Origin: Bordetella holmesii ATCC 51541 | GTDB lineage: Bacteria; Pseudomonadota; Gammaproteobacteria; Burkholderiales; Burkholderiaceae_B | NCBI GenBank assembly: GCA_000612485.1 | Contig: CP007494.1 | Location: forward strand, 2,852,001-2,916,000 | Reading direction: 5' to 3' | DNA length: 64,000 nucleotides | Shown: piece by piece, positions 8,346 through 17,953 of the stretch | Position numbering within the stretch: position 1 is the stretch's first letter | Layout: the number at the start of each line of letters is the position of its first letter | Notes under the pieces: model-generated | What the model was told of the DNA's origin: nothing | Databases searched by the model: none | The model's input: the letters and a program-made list of their open reading frames with translations, nothing else | Position numbers and translations under genes: made by a program

Positions 8346-9524
8346 ATGTCGCAATCTCGATCCAAAACTTTTCTCGCTCCTGGTGCCTGGCTGGGTCTGC
8401 TTGGCGGCGGTCAACTCGGCCGGATGTTCTGCCATGCTGCGCAAAGCCTGGGCTATCGCGTGGCCGTGCTGGATCCTGCCGACGAATGTCCGGCCGGCAT
8501 GGTGGCCGATATGCATATCCGCGCCGCCTATGACGACGCCCAGGGTCTGAAGGCGTTGGCCGACCGTTGCTCCGTCGTGACCACCGAGTTCGAAAACGTG
8601 CCGGCCGACAGTCTGCGCATGCTGGCGGCGCGCTGCCGCGTCAGCCCGTCCGGGGAGGCCGTGGCGGTGGTTCAGGACCGCATTGCCGAAAAAACATTCA
8701 TCGCTGCTCAGGGCATTCCGGTCGCCCCTCACGCTGCCATCGGCAGCAAGGATGATCTGCTCTCGGCCAGCGATGCACTCTTTCCGGGCATTCTCAAGGT
8801 GGCCCGTCTGGGTTATGACGGCAAAGGCCAGGCGAGGGTATCGAACCGCGCCGAAGCCTTGTCGGCTTACGCCGAATTTGGCGGTGTGAGCTGTGTGCTC
8901 GAGGCCCTGCTGCCGTTGGACCATGAAATTTCGGTCGTGATCGCGCGCGGCTTCGATGGTACCAGTGTGGTGTTTCCCATTGCGCGCAATGTCCATCGCG
9001 ATGGCATCCTGGCGGTGTCGTCCGTGGGCGGCCTGGAGAGCGGCGAGGTGCAGCAGCAGGCGCGCGAGGCCGCGCAGACCATTGCCCAGGGCCTGGATTA
9101 TCACGGCGTGCTGTGTGTGGAATTCTTCGTCCTGCAAAACGGCGATCTGGTCGTCAACGAGATCGCCCCGCGGCCGCACAACAGCGGCCACTACAGCATG
9201 GACGCCTGCATCACCAGCCAGTTCGAGCAACAGGCGCGGGTCATGGCCGGCCTGCCGTTGGGCAGCACCGCGCTGCTCAGGCCCGCTGTCATGCTCAATT
9301 TGTTGGGCGACATCTGGTATGAAGGGTCAATCTCGCGCGAACCTGCCTGGGACGAGGCACTTGCCGTTGACAGCGCCAAACTGCATCTTTATGGCAAGCA
9401 TGACGCACGCTTTGGCCGCAAGATGGGTCACGTGACCATATTGGGCGAGACGCTCGAACAGGCCAATCATGATGCGTCGCGTGTAGCGCGGGCGCTGGGC
9501 CTGCCGGATGTCGGTCATGATTGA
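8346..9524 (+). CDS. purK: N5-carboxyaminoimidazole ribonucleotide synthase
   Basis: The ATP-grasp enzyme of 392 residues carboxylates AIR with bicarbonate and ATP. It shows the N-terminal glycine-rich LGLLGGGQLGRMFCHAAQSLGY, the ATP-grasp region KVARLGYDGKGQ, EALLPLDHEISVV, and the C-terminal NEIAPRPHNSGHYSMDAC. I start at the ATG at 8346 (MSQSRSKT), because the 29 codons upstream are unlike the family. Its end overlaps the tsaC start by 17 bp, so the two are probably co-translated. Confidence 0.94.
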   Translation: MSQSRSKTFLAPGAWLGLLGGGQLGRMFCHAAQSLGYRVAVLDPADECPAGMVADMHIRAAYDDAQGLKALADRCSVVTTEFENVPADSLRMLAARCRVSPSGEAVAVVQDRIAEKTFIAAQGIPVAPHAAIGSKDDLLSASDALFPGILKVARLGYDGKGQARVSNRAEALSAYAEFGGVSCVLEALLPLDHEISVVIARGFDGTSVVFPIARNVHRDGILAVSSVGGLESGEVQQQAREAAQTIAQGLDYHGVLCVEFFVLQNGDLVVNEIAPRPHNSGHYSMDACITSQFEQQARVMAGLPLGSTALLRPAVMLNLLGDIWYEGSISREPAWDEALAVDSAKLHLYGKHDARFGRKMGHVTILGETLEQANHDASRVARALGLPDVGHD

Positions 9525-10545
9525 GGCCGCGATCGCCGCGGCTGCGCAGCGCTTGGCCGAAGGTGGCCTGGTGGCGTTTCCGACCGAGACGGTCTATGGC
9601 CTGGGTGCCGACGCCGAAAGCGCCGAGGCTGTCGCGGGAATCTACCTCGCCAAGGGCCGGCCGGCCAATCATCCGGTCATCGTGCACGTGGCGCCGGGTG
9701 CGGATCTGGGGCACTGGGCGATTGACGTGCCTGCGCAGGCGCAACGGTTGATCGAAGCCTTTTGGCCCGGCCCGCTCACACTGATTCTCAAACGCCGCCC
9801 GGGCGTGGCCGAGGCCGTCAGTGGAGGGCAGGACAGTATTGGTCTGCGCTGTCCCTCGCATCCGGTGGCGCAAAAGCTCTTGTGTGCGTTCGCTGCGCTC
9901 AAGCCCGGCGGAAAGGCAGGGGTAGCGGCTCCCTCGGCCAATACATTCGGGCACGTCTCGCCCACGCGGGCCGATCATGTTCGTGCCGAGTTTCCGCGTG
10001 AAGTCGCCGCCGGCATGCCGGTGCTCGATGGTGGTGCTTCCGAAGTGGGCATCGAGTCCACCATTATCGATCTGTCGCGTCTGGACCAAGGCGTGGGTCC
10101 CGTGCTGTTGCGCCCCGGACATATCAGCGCCTTGCAGATTTCCCGGGTGCTGGGCGAGCCCGTCAGCCGTCCCGATGCCGCAGCACCACGGGCATCCGGC
10201 ACACTCAAAGCCCATTACGCACCCCACACCCAGCTGGAGCTCATCGACGAGGCCAATTGGGCGCGTTTGCGTGCCGGCGACCGGCCCGCCGGGCGTATCG
10301 CCATGGTGGCCTACGGCTGGCGCGGCGAAGCGGGTGACGGCCTGGAGTGGCACATGGTGCCTGCCGATCCCACGCGTTACGCGCAAGCCCTTTACGCCAT
10401 GTTGCGCGAGCTGGATGTGCAAGGCTATGCGCGCATCTGGGTGCAGATGCCTCCTGCGGATCCGGCTTGGGATGCCGTCAACGATCGGATCGGTCGCGCA
10501 GCGGCGGCCTTTATGCTGGAGACTGCCGGGCTGCACGGCGCTTGA
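9508..10545 (+). CDS. tsaC: L-threonylcarbamoyladenylate synthase (TsaC/Sua5 long form)
   Basis: The 345-residue protein has an N-terminal YrdC domain (AFPTETVYGLGADA, KGRPANHPVIVH, FWPGPLTLIL, SIGLRCPSHP, AAPSANTFGHVSPT) and the C-terminal Sua5 domain (ASGTLKAHYAP onward). It makes the threonylcarbamoyl-AMP used by TsaBDE to form t6A37 in ANN-decoding tRNAs. The long Sua5 type is about 130 residues longer than E. coli TsaC. An alternative ATG exists at 9517. The gene overlaps purK and is probably the last gene of purE-purK-tsaC. It converges with the monooxygenase gene 53 bp away. Confidence 0.92.
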   Translation: MSVMIEAAIAAAAQRLAEGGLVAFPTETVYGLGADAESAEAVAGIYLAKGRPANHPVIVHVAPGADLGHWAIDVPAQAQRLIEAFWPGPLTLILKRRPGVAEAVSGGQDSIGLRCPSHPVAQKLLCAFAALKPGGKAGVAAPSANTFGHVSPTRADHVRAEFPREVAAGMPVLDGGASEVGIESTIIDLSRLDQGVGPVLLRPGHISALQISRVLGEPVSRPDAAAPRASGTLKAHYAPHTQLELIDEANWARLRAGDRPAGRIAMVAYGWRGEAGDGLEWHMVPADPTRYAQALYAMLRELDVQGYARIWVQMPPADPAWDAVNDRIGRAAAAFMLETAGLHGA

Positions 10546-11070
10546 GCGCATGGCGGACATCACCGCCCGTTCTGCAATGCGCTCGCTGGCCAGCGGGTTC
10601 AAGCCAGGGCGCGCGCGGCATCGGCTTCCGACTTCAGGCCGCTTAGAAAATAGCGCTTGAGCAGCAGCTGGGGAAGATAGCGCATGGCAGTGTTGCGCAG
10701 ACGGAAACTCCAGCCAGCGCTGGGCACGTACATCGGCGCCAGCTTGCGGCTTCGGGCCTGCAGTTGCTCGATGATGGGCCGCAATCGCGCATCATGCGCC
10801 CGCAAGGCGTCGGCCACGGGCTGGCGCTGCAATTCCTGAGCCAGTACGGCGGCCGAGGCCATCGCCATACCTGCCCCTTGCCCTGAGATGAGCGACAAGC
10901 TGTGGGCGGCATCTCCGGCCAGCAAGAGTCGGCCTCGATGCCAGCTTGGCATCGCTATCATGGCCAGATCGTCCATGACGATGGGCGCATCCTCCGGCAA
11001 ACTATCGAGCAGTTGGCCGACTTGAGGATGGCTACGGGCTGCCAACGCCTGCAGCAGCGCGCGACGTTGC

Positions 11071-11080
11071 GGGGGGGGGG
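11071..11080 (+). repeat. Homopolymer tract of 10 G inside the monooxygenase gene
   Basis: On the coding (minus) strand it is C10, exactly where the reading frame breaks. Eleven or eight C would give a continuous protein. It is either a phase-variable contingency tract or a homopolymer length error. Confidence 0.9.
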
Positions 11081-11747
11081 CACCAGCCCGCTGGCGTCGC
11101 TGCGCCACACATGCAGAACCGCCATACGCTGCTCGCCCAGACCGTGGTACTCCACTTGCTGCCCGACTGCTGCATAGGAGACGAAGTCGGGGGCCAGGCC
11201 CAGCGTATCGGCTAAGTCATAGGCCGCATAGCGATAGCCAAGAGCCTCGTAACGCGACGCGAACGCGCGGCTGCGAAGGGTGGAATGCACGCCGTCTGCG
11301 CCGATGAGCAGGTCCGCCTGCCAGTGGCTGCCATCCGAAAGGCTGACCTGCACCTTCTCGCCATTGTCTTGCCACTGTTGCACCGTGCACGGCAGCCGCA
11401 GTTCGCAGCGGTCACGGACCGCCTCGTGCAGCACGCGTACGAGGTCGCTGCGCCTGAGGGTGATCCAGTCCAGTTGCTCGAGCAAGTCTCGGTAGCGAAT
11501 ACGCATGATCTCGCGGCCGTGACGGTCGCGATAGATGTTCTCGCGGATATCGTGCTCGACGGCACGCAGCGCAGGCACCAGGCCCATGTTGCGCGCGGTG
11601 TGCAGTCCGGGACCGGACAGCCCCATCATGTAGCCGCCATCGCGCAAGTCGGCGGCGCGTTCAACCACGACGACACGCCAACCGGCCTGCGTCAGCCACC
11701 ACGCATTGGACAGGCCGGCCACGCCAGCGCCGGCGATGACCGCCAAA

Positions 11748-11755
11748 GGGGGGGG
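11748..11755 (+). repeat. Homopolymer tract of 8 G at the start of the monooxygenase gene
   Basis: C8 on the coding strand, spanning codons 3-6 (Pro-Pro-Pro) just after the TTG start. A length change here would abolish translation almost immediately. Confidence 0.85.
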
Positions 11756-11857
11756 ATTCGTCAAACGCCTTCTCCTGGTGAGGTGCGCGCGACCAGGCGC
11801 GCAATGAATAGGCAGCCCGCCAGCGTGCAGGCTGCGCCCGGCAAGTAGATCGGGCTC

Positions 11858-13863
11858 TTAGTACTCGTACGCGACATTCACGCCTACCGTGCGGCCCGGA
11901 TCGACGAGTGCGAAATTACCTAGGGCGCCTCCTGCGAAGGCATAGGTCCGGTAGCGCTTGTCCGTCAAATTGTTGATGTAGGCGGTCAGTGTCAGGCTGC
12001 TGCGCGGCTGCCAGGAGAGGCTGGCGTTCATCAGGGTATAGGCATCCTGCCGCAGCGTATTGCCGACGTCGAAGTACTGCGATCCGACACGACGGACCTC
12101 CACGCGCGGCCGCAGCATGCCCGCTGACGTCGAGAAAGCCGCCTGGGCGCTGGCCGCCACCATATAGGCCGGCGAGAAGGGCACCCGATTGTCGTCGCAG
12201 GCCCCGCTAGCGGCTGGCGTCAGAGCGCGGAAGCGCGCCCGTGTCCAATTACCCTGCAGTCCCACCGTCCACTGCTCAGTGACATCCCAGGCGGCGTCGA
12301 ACTCCACTCCACTGGAACGGGTTCTACCCACGTTCTCGAGGTGCTGATAGCCGATCTGATTGCTGACGTACAGTTGCGCGTCGCGCACATCGATGCGATA
12401 GAGCGCCACCCCGCCACGCAGGGACTCGCCTTGATAGCGTGCGCCCAACTCATAGCTGACGGCCTTCTCTCTCCCATAGGGCTGGGCATCGGCGGCCGAT
12501 GAGGGTGCCAAGTTGAATCCGCCAGGCTTGTAGCCTTGCGAGGCGTTGGCGTATACCCGCCAAGCGTCGTCGAGCCGGTAGCCCGCCGACACGCGCCCCA
12601 GCGCGGTATTGCCGCGCGTGGTGTCCTGGCCACCAAAAGGATCCTGACCGAAGGTACTGTAGTTGAGCGATTGGCCGCTGTAATCGATGCTGGCCTTGTC
12701 GTGCGACCAGTGCAGCCCAGCCGAGAGATCCAGGGCTTCGGTGGCATGCCACGTCAGGTCGGCGTAGGCAGCCAACGACTCGCTGGTGTTGGTCGAGTGG
12801 GTATCCAACGCGCGGATGGCGACGGGCGCAACCAGATCGTTGATGTAGTCGCGTGACTGCGTCACCCGCTGCCGGTACAGCCCGAATACGCTGTCGACGG
12901 TGCGCTGACCGGTGGATGCCAGGCGGAGCTCCTGGACTTGCTGGCGCCAATGCTCAGGTTGTTGCGTGAAGTAGGGGCCGATGGGGTATTCGCGGCGGTA
13001 ATGCAGGCGTTGCCAGGCTGCCAGTGCAGTCAGGCGCCACCCCTCGAAGTCATACTGTGCGTTGATGGCCTGACTTCCGCCGCAGCGACGCTGCTTGAAA
13101 TCGGCCTGGCCGGCCGGAAACCCGGCATCACATAGGCCTGGCCTGCGCCTGGATCATCGAAGGGCACATACGCGTCCTGACGGGCGCGGGTGCATTCGCC
13201 GCTGACCGCGAGGCCGATTTCCCACGGGCTGCCGGCAGGGGCTAACCGCAACTTTGCTGCCCCTGCGTTGGTGCTGCTGCCTCCCACGCCATCGCTGCCG
13301 GTGATGGGGTTGGACAGTCTGCCGGGCGCATCGGACGTCGCCAGGCTGACCGAGCCATACAACATATCCTCGACCAGTGCCGCGCTGGCACCGGCCTTGA
13401 AGAGGTAGCCGTCACGGCTGGCCACGCCAGCCGATGCGCGGACATGGGTTTCGTTGTCCGGCTGGCGTGTGACGATGTTCAGTACGCCTCCCAACGCACT
13501 TCTGCCATACAGCGTGGACTGAGGGCCTTTGAGCAACTCCACTTGGTCGACGTCGAGCAATTGCTGTGAAGCCGCAACAGGCAACTGGGGCACGCCGTCG
13601 ACGTAGATGGTGAGCGCGGGGTTATAGAAGTCCTGGGCGGAAGTCACGCCGCCGAGCTGCAGCGTGTTTTCGACCTGGTTGGCGGCCAGGGCGTCGGAGG
13701 AGCGCACATAAGCCGCACCATTGATGCTGTCGAGTTTCTGGTCTCGCTTCGATGCCGTCACGGTGACGGCATCGAGCTGGGCTGGCGTGTCGGCCAGCGC
13801 CGCCGGGACGGGCAGCGCCGCCAAGGCCAGCGCGGCCAGACGCGTGACTTGCGGGTGTTTCAT
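11858..13863 (-). pseudogene. TonB-dependent outer-membrane receptor, one frameshift
   Basis: The span begins MKHPQVTRLAALALAALP, a signal peptide, followed by a TonB-box-like DAVTVTASKRDQ, plug motifs (YVDGVPQL, VELLKGPQSTLYGRSALGGVLNIVTR) and a beta-barrel ending VNVAYEY with a terminal aromatic residue. Such receptors import siderophores, haem or other scarce nutrients using TonB energy. The frame breaks near 13116, where one C appears to be missing (VMPGFRP should continue as PAGQADFKQRRCGG); the rest to 11858 is open. The plug looks short: the residues usually between the LQLG-like region and GVTSAQDFYNP seem to be absent. A Fur-box-like site and a divergent AraC gene lie upstream, indicating iron-regulated uptake. 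Confidence 0.88.
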
Positions 13864-13886
13864 GAGAGCCTCGGAATTTTCGTTAG

Positions 13887-13912
13887 AATGATTAATGAGA
13901 ATTATTGTCATT
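13887..13912. promoter_or_regulatory. Fur-box-like operator between TonB receptor and AraC regulator
   Basis: AATGATTAATGAGAATTATTGTCATT matches the alternating GATAAT-type Fur consensus over most positions and is the most AT-rich stretch of this intergenic region. It lies 24 bp upstream of the receptor start and 56 bp upstream of the AraC-family start, so it could repress both. Confidence 0.7.
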
Positions 13913-13967
13913 CGTTGCGATGGCTGCTACCACTTTCGGGGCCGCCGTTGTCGTTTTCGAGGTCACC

Positions 13968-14894
13968 ATGTCCTTATCCCTGCCGGCAACCTGCCACGAC
14001 GTGCATCCACTGCTGCCTGACGTGAGGCTGCCCACGGATTGGGCAGGCATGTCGCGCATCGATGGTCTCGATGATGAACTGACCATCACCGCCTGGCATG
14101 GCATGCCGGTACAGGCGCTGGACGTGCAGGCCGAAGGCCCGCCGATGCTGTGTATCGCCGTTTTTCTGGACGGAGAGGCCGACATGAGTATCGATGGCGG
14201 CCCGCCCTTGCATGCTACCCCGGGGATGGCGGTCATTCAGACGGGTGAGCAATGCGTGCGGGGGCGCTTTCGCATGCCAGGCGGGCAGCGGGTGCGCCTG
14301 ATCGACATCCGCTATACGCCGACCGGCCTGCTGCGCGCCGGCGGCCGGCCATTGGTGGCCCTGCAGGGCGACTTTCTGCAGGATTGCAGTGCAGCAGGCT
14401 CGCTGATGGCTGGCTTCCGGGCGCCGTCTTCGTTGTTGCATTTGGCTGCCGATGTGGTGGATTGCCCTTACGCCGAGCCGCACACGCGGCGTCTCTATCT
14501 GCGCGCCAAAGGGTTGGAGGCGCTGGCTGTGGTGCTCGACATGGTCAATCGCTCGGGTAGTCTGCCAGCAGATCCGCGTGAGCGCCAACTGTTGGCGCGC
14601 GCCCGGCGCCTGATCGAAGAGCGCTATGACGAGGACTGGAGCGTGCGGCGGTTGGCGCAGACCGTGGGTTTGAGCGAAAAGCGCCTGAAAGCGGGCTTTC
14701 GGTCAGTGGCCGGCCGTTCGGTGCATGCCTATCTGCTGCAGGTCCGGCTCGACGCTGCAGCGGCCCTGCTGGCCGGTGGCCACAGCGTTACCGAGACCGC
14801 TCTGGCCATCGGTTTTTCCAGACTGAGCCACTTCAGCAAGATGTTCCGCCAGGCCAAGGGCGTGGCACCCAGTAGCTGGGCTCAAACCTCATGA
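13968..14894 (+). CDS. AraC-family transcriptional regulator
   Basis: The protein of 308 residues has a divergent N-terminal sensor domain and a C-terminal AraC DNA-binding domain of two HTH units (RARRLIEERYDEDWSVRRLAQTVGLSEKRLKAGF and the second helix pair ending in SRLSHFSKMFRQAKGVAP). The arrangement divergent from a TonB receptor is typical of PchR/AlcR-type regulators that activate siderophore uptake genes when the ferric siderophore is present. I start at the ATG at 13968, preceded by GAGG; the longer frame from 13905 would run through the Fur-box-like site. The effector is not known. Confidence 0.85.
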   Translation: MSLSLPATCHDVHPLLPDVRLPTDWAGMSRIDGLDDELTITAWHGMPVQALDVQAEGPPMLCIAVFLDGEADMSIDGGPPLHATPGMAVIQTGEQCVRGRFRMPGGQRVRLIDIRYTPTGLLRAGGRPLVALQGDFLQDCSAAGSLMAGFRAPSSLLHLAADVVDCPYAEPHTRRLYLRAKGLEALAVVLDMVNRSGSLPADPRERQLLARARRLIEERYDEDWSVRRLAQTVGLSEKRLKAGFRSVAGRSVHAYLLQVRLDAAAALLAGGHSVTETALAIGFSRLSHFSKMFRQAKGVAPSSWAQTS

Positions 14895-15075
14895 GATCGA
14901 GCAGGGCGGGCGTTTCTGCGGGGCCATCCCGGTTTTTCGTGCGGCGCCGTCGAGTGGTTCCATAGCCGGGTCCTGAAATGGACCTAGGCGCATCCGGCCG
15001 CTGTCCCTATCATGTTCAGCGCAAGGGCGGCACGCGGCCGTGGCTCGCCCATCTTTCCTACGAGATCACACCACC

Positions 15076-16633
15076 ATGAACGGCGCTGACAGCCTCTGCG
15101 ATACCCTGCTTGCCAATGACATCGATGTCTGTTTTGCCAACCCCGGCACGTCGGAAATGCATTTTGTAGCGGCGCTGGACCGCAAACCACGGATGCGTTG
15201 CGTATTGGGACTGTTCGAGGGCGTGGTGACGGGGGCCGCCGACGGTTATGCGCGCATGGCGGACAAGCCCGCGGCAACGCTGCTGCATCTGGGCCCTGGC
15301 CTGGGCAATGGCCTGGCCAATTTGCATAATGCGCGTCGCGCGCGCACGCCCATGGTCAACGTCGTTGGCGATCATGCCAGCTACCACGTGCAGTGCGACG
15401 CTCCGCTGACCAGCGATGGCGAGGCCGTGGCCCGCCCCATGTCGCATTGGGTGGGCCGCATCGACAACGCGGCAGCGGTCGCTGCTCGCACCAGCGAGGC
15501 CATCGAGGTGGCGCGACAGGCCCCGGGCAATGTGGCCACGCTTTTTCTGCCTGCCGATGCCGCATGGACCGATCTCCCCGACGGTACACCGGCGCCTGCA
15601 CCGGTCGACATCCAGGCGCCTTTACGTCCGGACGGAGACGCTGTCCGGGCTGCCGCGGCCGCCATTCGTTCGGGCGAGAAGACGATGCTCATGTTGGGCG
15701 GGGCGGCCTTGCGTGGCCGCGCCCTGGCCGCTGCGGGCCGCATCGCCCAGGCCACCGGCGTGCGTCTGGCCAGTGAGACCTCCAACCGCCGCATCGAACG
15801 CGGCCTGGGGCGTGTGCCCGTCGCGCGCCTGCCCTACCCGGTGGACATGGCTCTGGCCTTTCTGAAAGATGTGCGCAATCTGGTGCTGGTTGGCGCGCGC
15901 GCCGGTTGCTTTTTTTGCCTATCCCGGCAAACCCAGCCTTTTGGCGCCCTCGGAGTGCAATGTGGTGGCACTGGCCACCCAAGAGCAGGATCTGGAGCAG
16001 GCGCTGGAATGGCTGGCCGAAGAGCTGGGTATCAAGCCGGACGCCCCGCGCCTGGCCGCGCCAGGATGGCATGAACCGTTGCCTGCCTCGGGCGCGCTCA
16101 CGAGCGCGGCCATCAACCTGATCACCATGCATCATCTGCCGGACAACACCATCCTGGTGGATGAGTCCATCACACAAGGCCGGGAGATCGGCGTGCACAA
16201 CGTCAATTCGGCACCGCATGACTGGTTGCAGCTTACCGGCGGTGCCATCGGCATTGGGTTGCCCATGGCCACCGGTGCCGCCATCGCCTGCCCGGATCGC
16301 AAGGTGGTCACGATGCAGGCCGATGGCAGCGGTATGTACACGCTCCAGGCGCTTTGGACGCAGGCGCGCGAGCGCCTGGACTGCCTGACCATCATTTACG
16401 CCAACAACAGTTATCAGACGCTGCATGGCGAAATGCGTAACGTTGGCGTGCAGGAACCGGGCCGCAATGCGCAGCGCATGCTGGATCTGGTCGACCCGAG
16501 CCTGGACTGGGTCAGTCTGGCCCGAGGCATGGGCGTGGATGCGGTACGCGTCGACACCATCGAGGGATTCACGCAGGCGTTGCTGGCCGGCCTCAATCAC
16601 AAGGGGCCCTTCGTCATCGCGGCGCAGATCTGA
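15076..16633 (+). pseudogene. ThDP-dependent acetolactate synthase-like enzyme, one frameshift
   Basis: The protein of about 519 residues has the three ThDP-enzyme domains: the N-terminal PYR domain with catalytic Glu (FANPGTSEMHF, LGLFEGVVTGAADGYARM), a central domain, and the C-terminal PP domain with the Mg-ThDP motif (QADGSGMYTLQALWTQ through YANNSYQ). It decarboxylates or condenses a 2-oxo acid. The annotation class is acetolactate synthase large subunit/benzoylformate decarboxylase; no small regulatory subunit is nearby. The frame breaks at a GC-dinucleotide run (15891-15904): GARAGCFFC should read GARAPVAFFAYPGKPS, needing two more bases or one fewer. The MaoC-like gene follows on the same strand. 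Confidence 0.85.
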
Positions 16634-16720
16634 TAGCAACTCCGGGCTCGCACCCGCTCGCCAGGGCGCGATATGCTGTAGGACAGGCCGCTTCTAGGCC
16701 TGCTTTCTACAGGACAAGCC

Positions 16721-17163
16721 ATGAAGTTTGCCGAACTACGCCAGGGGATGGAGATCAAGGGCGGCCCGTCAAGGTCTCGCGCGAAGAGGTGCTTGCATTT
16801 GCAAGCAAGTTTGATCCGCAGTGGTTTCACGTCGATGAAACGCGCGCCGAGCAAGGCCGCTGGGGTGGGTTGATCGCCAGCGGCTGGCATACGTGTGCGC
16901 TGGCGATGCGCATGGCAGTCGACGCCGTGTTGCATGACTCGGAGTCTTTCGGCTCACCCGGGCTCGGTGAGGTGCGGTGGCGGGTTCCGGTACGTCCGGG
17001 CGATACCCTTACCCTGCACGCCCGCGTGCTTGGTGCCCGCACCTCAGCCTCGCGGGAGGATCTGGGCATCATCAATTGGACGTGGCTCGTCTATAACCAG
17101 CACGACGAAATCGTGCTGGAACTCGAAGCCACCAGCCTGTTCGACCTGAGCGGGCAGGGCTGA
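16721..17163 (+). pseudogene. MaoC-like (R)-hydratase / hot-dog protein, frameshifted near the 5' end
   Basis: The reconstructed protein of 147 residues starts MKFAELRQGMEIKGGP and continues with the MaoC hot-dog motif FASKFDPQWFHVDE and later GLIASGWHTCALAMRM. Members hydrate enoyl-CoA thioesters; the Asp/His of the FDPQ-FH segment are the usual catalytic pair. The frame breaks at 16765-16768 where CCCGTC should be CCCGGTC, so that KGGP connects to VKVSREEVLAF. Only the 3' frame from an internal ATG at 16789 is open as given. It follows the ThDP gene and converges with the aldolase gene 14 bp away. Confidence 0.8.
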
Positions 17164-17176
17164 GCCTGCCGGCAGA

Positions 17177-17953
17177 TCAACCGCGAAAACCCGGATCGCG
17201 ACGATCCAGCAGGCGCAGCATGGCCGGCCACTCCATCTCGCCGAAGGGGCGCCGGGTGGTCGGTTTGTAAAGATGGCAGGTGCGGTCGATCACGGCTTGT
17301 GACGGCGTGTGCAGGGCCACGCCACTGTGCATGGCATCGATCTGCGCTTTGCAGGCCATTTCCAGCCAGTACATGCTATTGAACGCTTGGGCGATCGAGG
17401 CGCTTGCCACCAGCAAACCGTGGTTGCGCAGGATCATTGCTTCTTTCTGGCCCAGGTCCGCCACCAGACGGGCGCGTTCGTCCAGATCGATCGCTACGCT
17501 CTCATAGTCATGGTAGGCAATGTCGGCAAAACGCATCGAGGTCTGTGTCAGGGGGAGCAGGCCACATTGCATGGCCGACACCGCCATGCCGGCACGCGTA
17601 TGGGTGTGGATGACGCAGCCCACGTCATGGCGCGCGCCATGCACGGCGCTATGGATCACATAACCGGCCTGGTTGATGCCCAGTTCCGTGTCTGCGTTGT
17701 GCAGCACATTGCCTTCGATATCGATGCGCACCAGGCTCGAGGCCGTGATCTCTTCATACATCAAACCGTACGGGTTGATCAGCAGCTCATCGCGAGTGCC
17801 AGGAATCCGTGCCGTGATGTGGTTGTAGATGAGATCGCTCATGCCAAACAGAGCGATCAGGCGATAGCAGGCCGCCAGGTCCACGCGCGTATTCCACTCG
17901 ACATCGGATATCCCCGGCGCACGTTGCGCCAGGGCGTTCTGCATCTGTTTCAT
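17177..17953 (-). CDS. Class II aldolase/adducin family protein
   Basis: The protein of 258 residues begins MKQMQNALAQRAPGISDVEW. It has the class II aldolase fold with AACYRLIALFGMSDLIYNHITAR near the N-terminus, the zinc-binding pair VIHTHTRAG and the later LRNHGLLVASAS histidine. This family covers fuculose-1-phosphate aldolase, ribulose-phosphate epimerase-like and decarboxylase activities; the substrate here is unknown. The start ATG overlaps the tctC stop (ATGA, 17950-17953) and AGGAG lies upstream, so it is translationally coupled to tctC. The pairing suggests the imported acid is processed by this enzyme. Confidence 0.85.
   Translation of the reverse strand: MKQMQNALAQRAPGISDVEWNTRVDLAACYRLIALFGMSDLIYNHITARIPGTRDELLINPYGLMYEEITASSLVRIDIEGNVLHNADTELGINQAGYVIHSAVHGARHDVGCVIHTHTRAGMAVSAMQCGLLPLTQTSMRFADIAYHDYESVAIDLDERARLVADLGQKEAMILRNHGLLVASASIAQAFNSMYWLEMACKAQIDAMHSGVALHTPSQAVIDRTCHLYKPTTRRPFGEMEWPAMLRLLDRRDPGFRG

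Larger units (their letters stand above)
10599..11764 (-). pseudogene. FAD-dependent monooxygenase, interrupted at a poly-C tract
   Basis: The protein resembles class A flavin monooxygenases: the N-terminal Rossmann motif AGAGVAGLSNAWWLTQ, the DG-type segment LLIGADGVHSTLRSR, and after the break the GD motif RGRLLLAGDAAHSLSLISGQG that contacts FAD. The start is TTG at 11764 with AGGAG upstream. A tract of ten C (plus-strand G, 11071-11080) breaks the frame: the upstream frame ends LVPPPRNVARCC, while the continuation is PQRRALLQALAARS; eleven or eight C would restore it. A second tract of eight C (11748-11755) sits at codons 3-6. Substrate unknown. It lies 93 bp downstream of the TonB receptor on the same strand and may belong to an iron-responsive operon. 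Confidence 0.85.
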
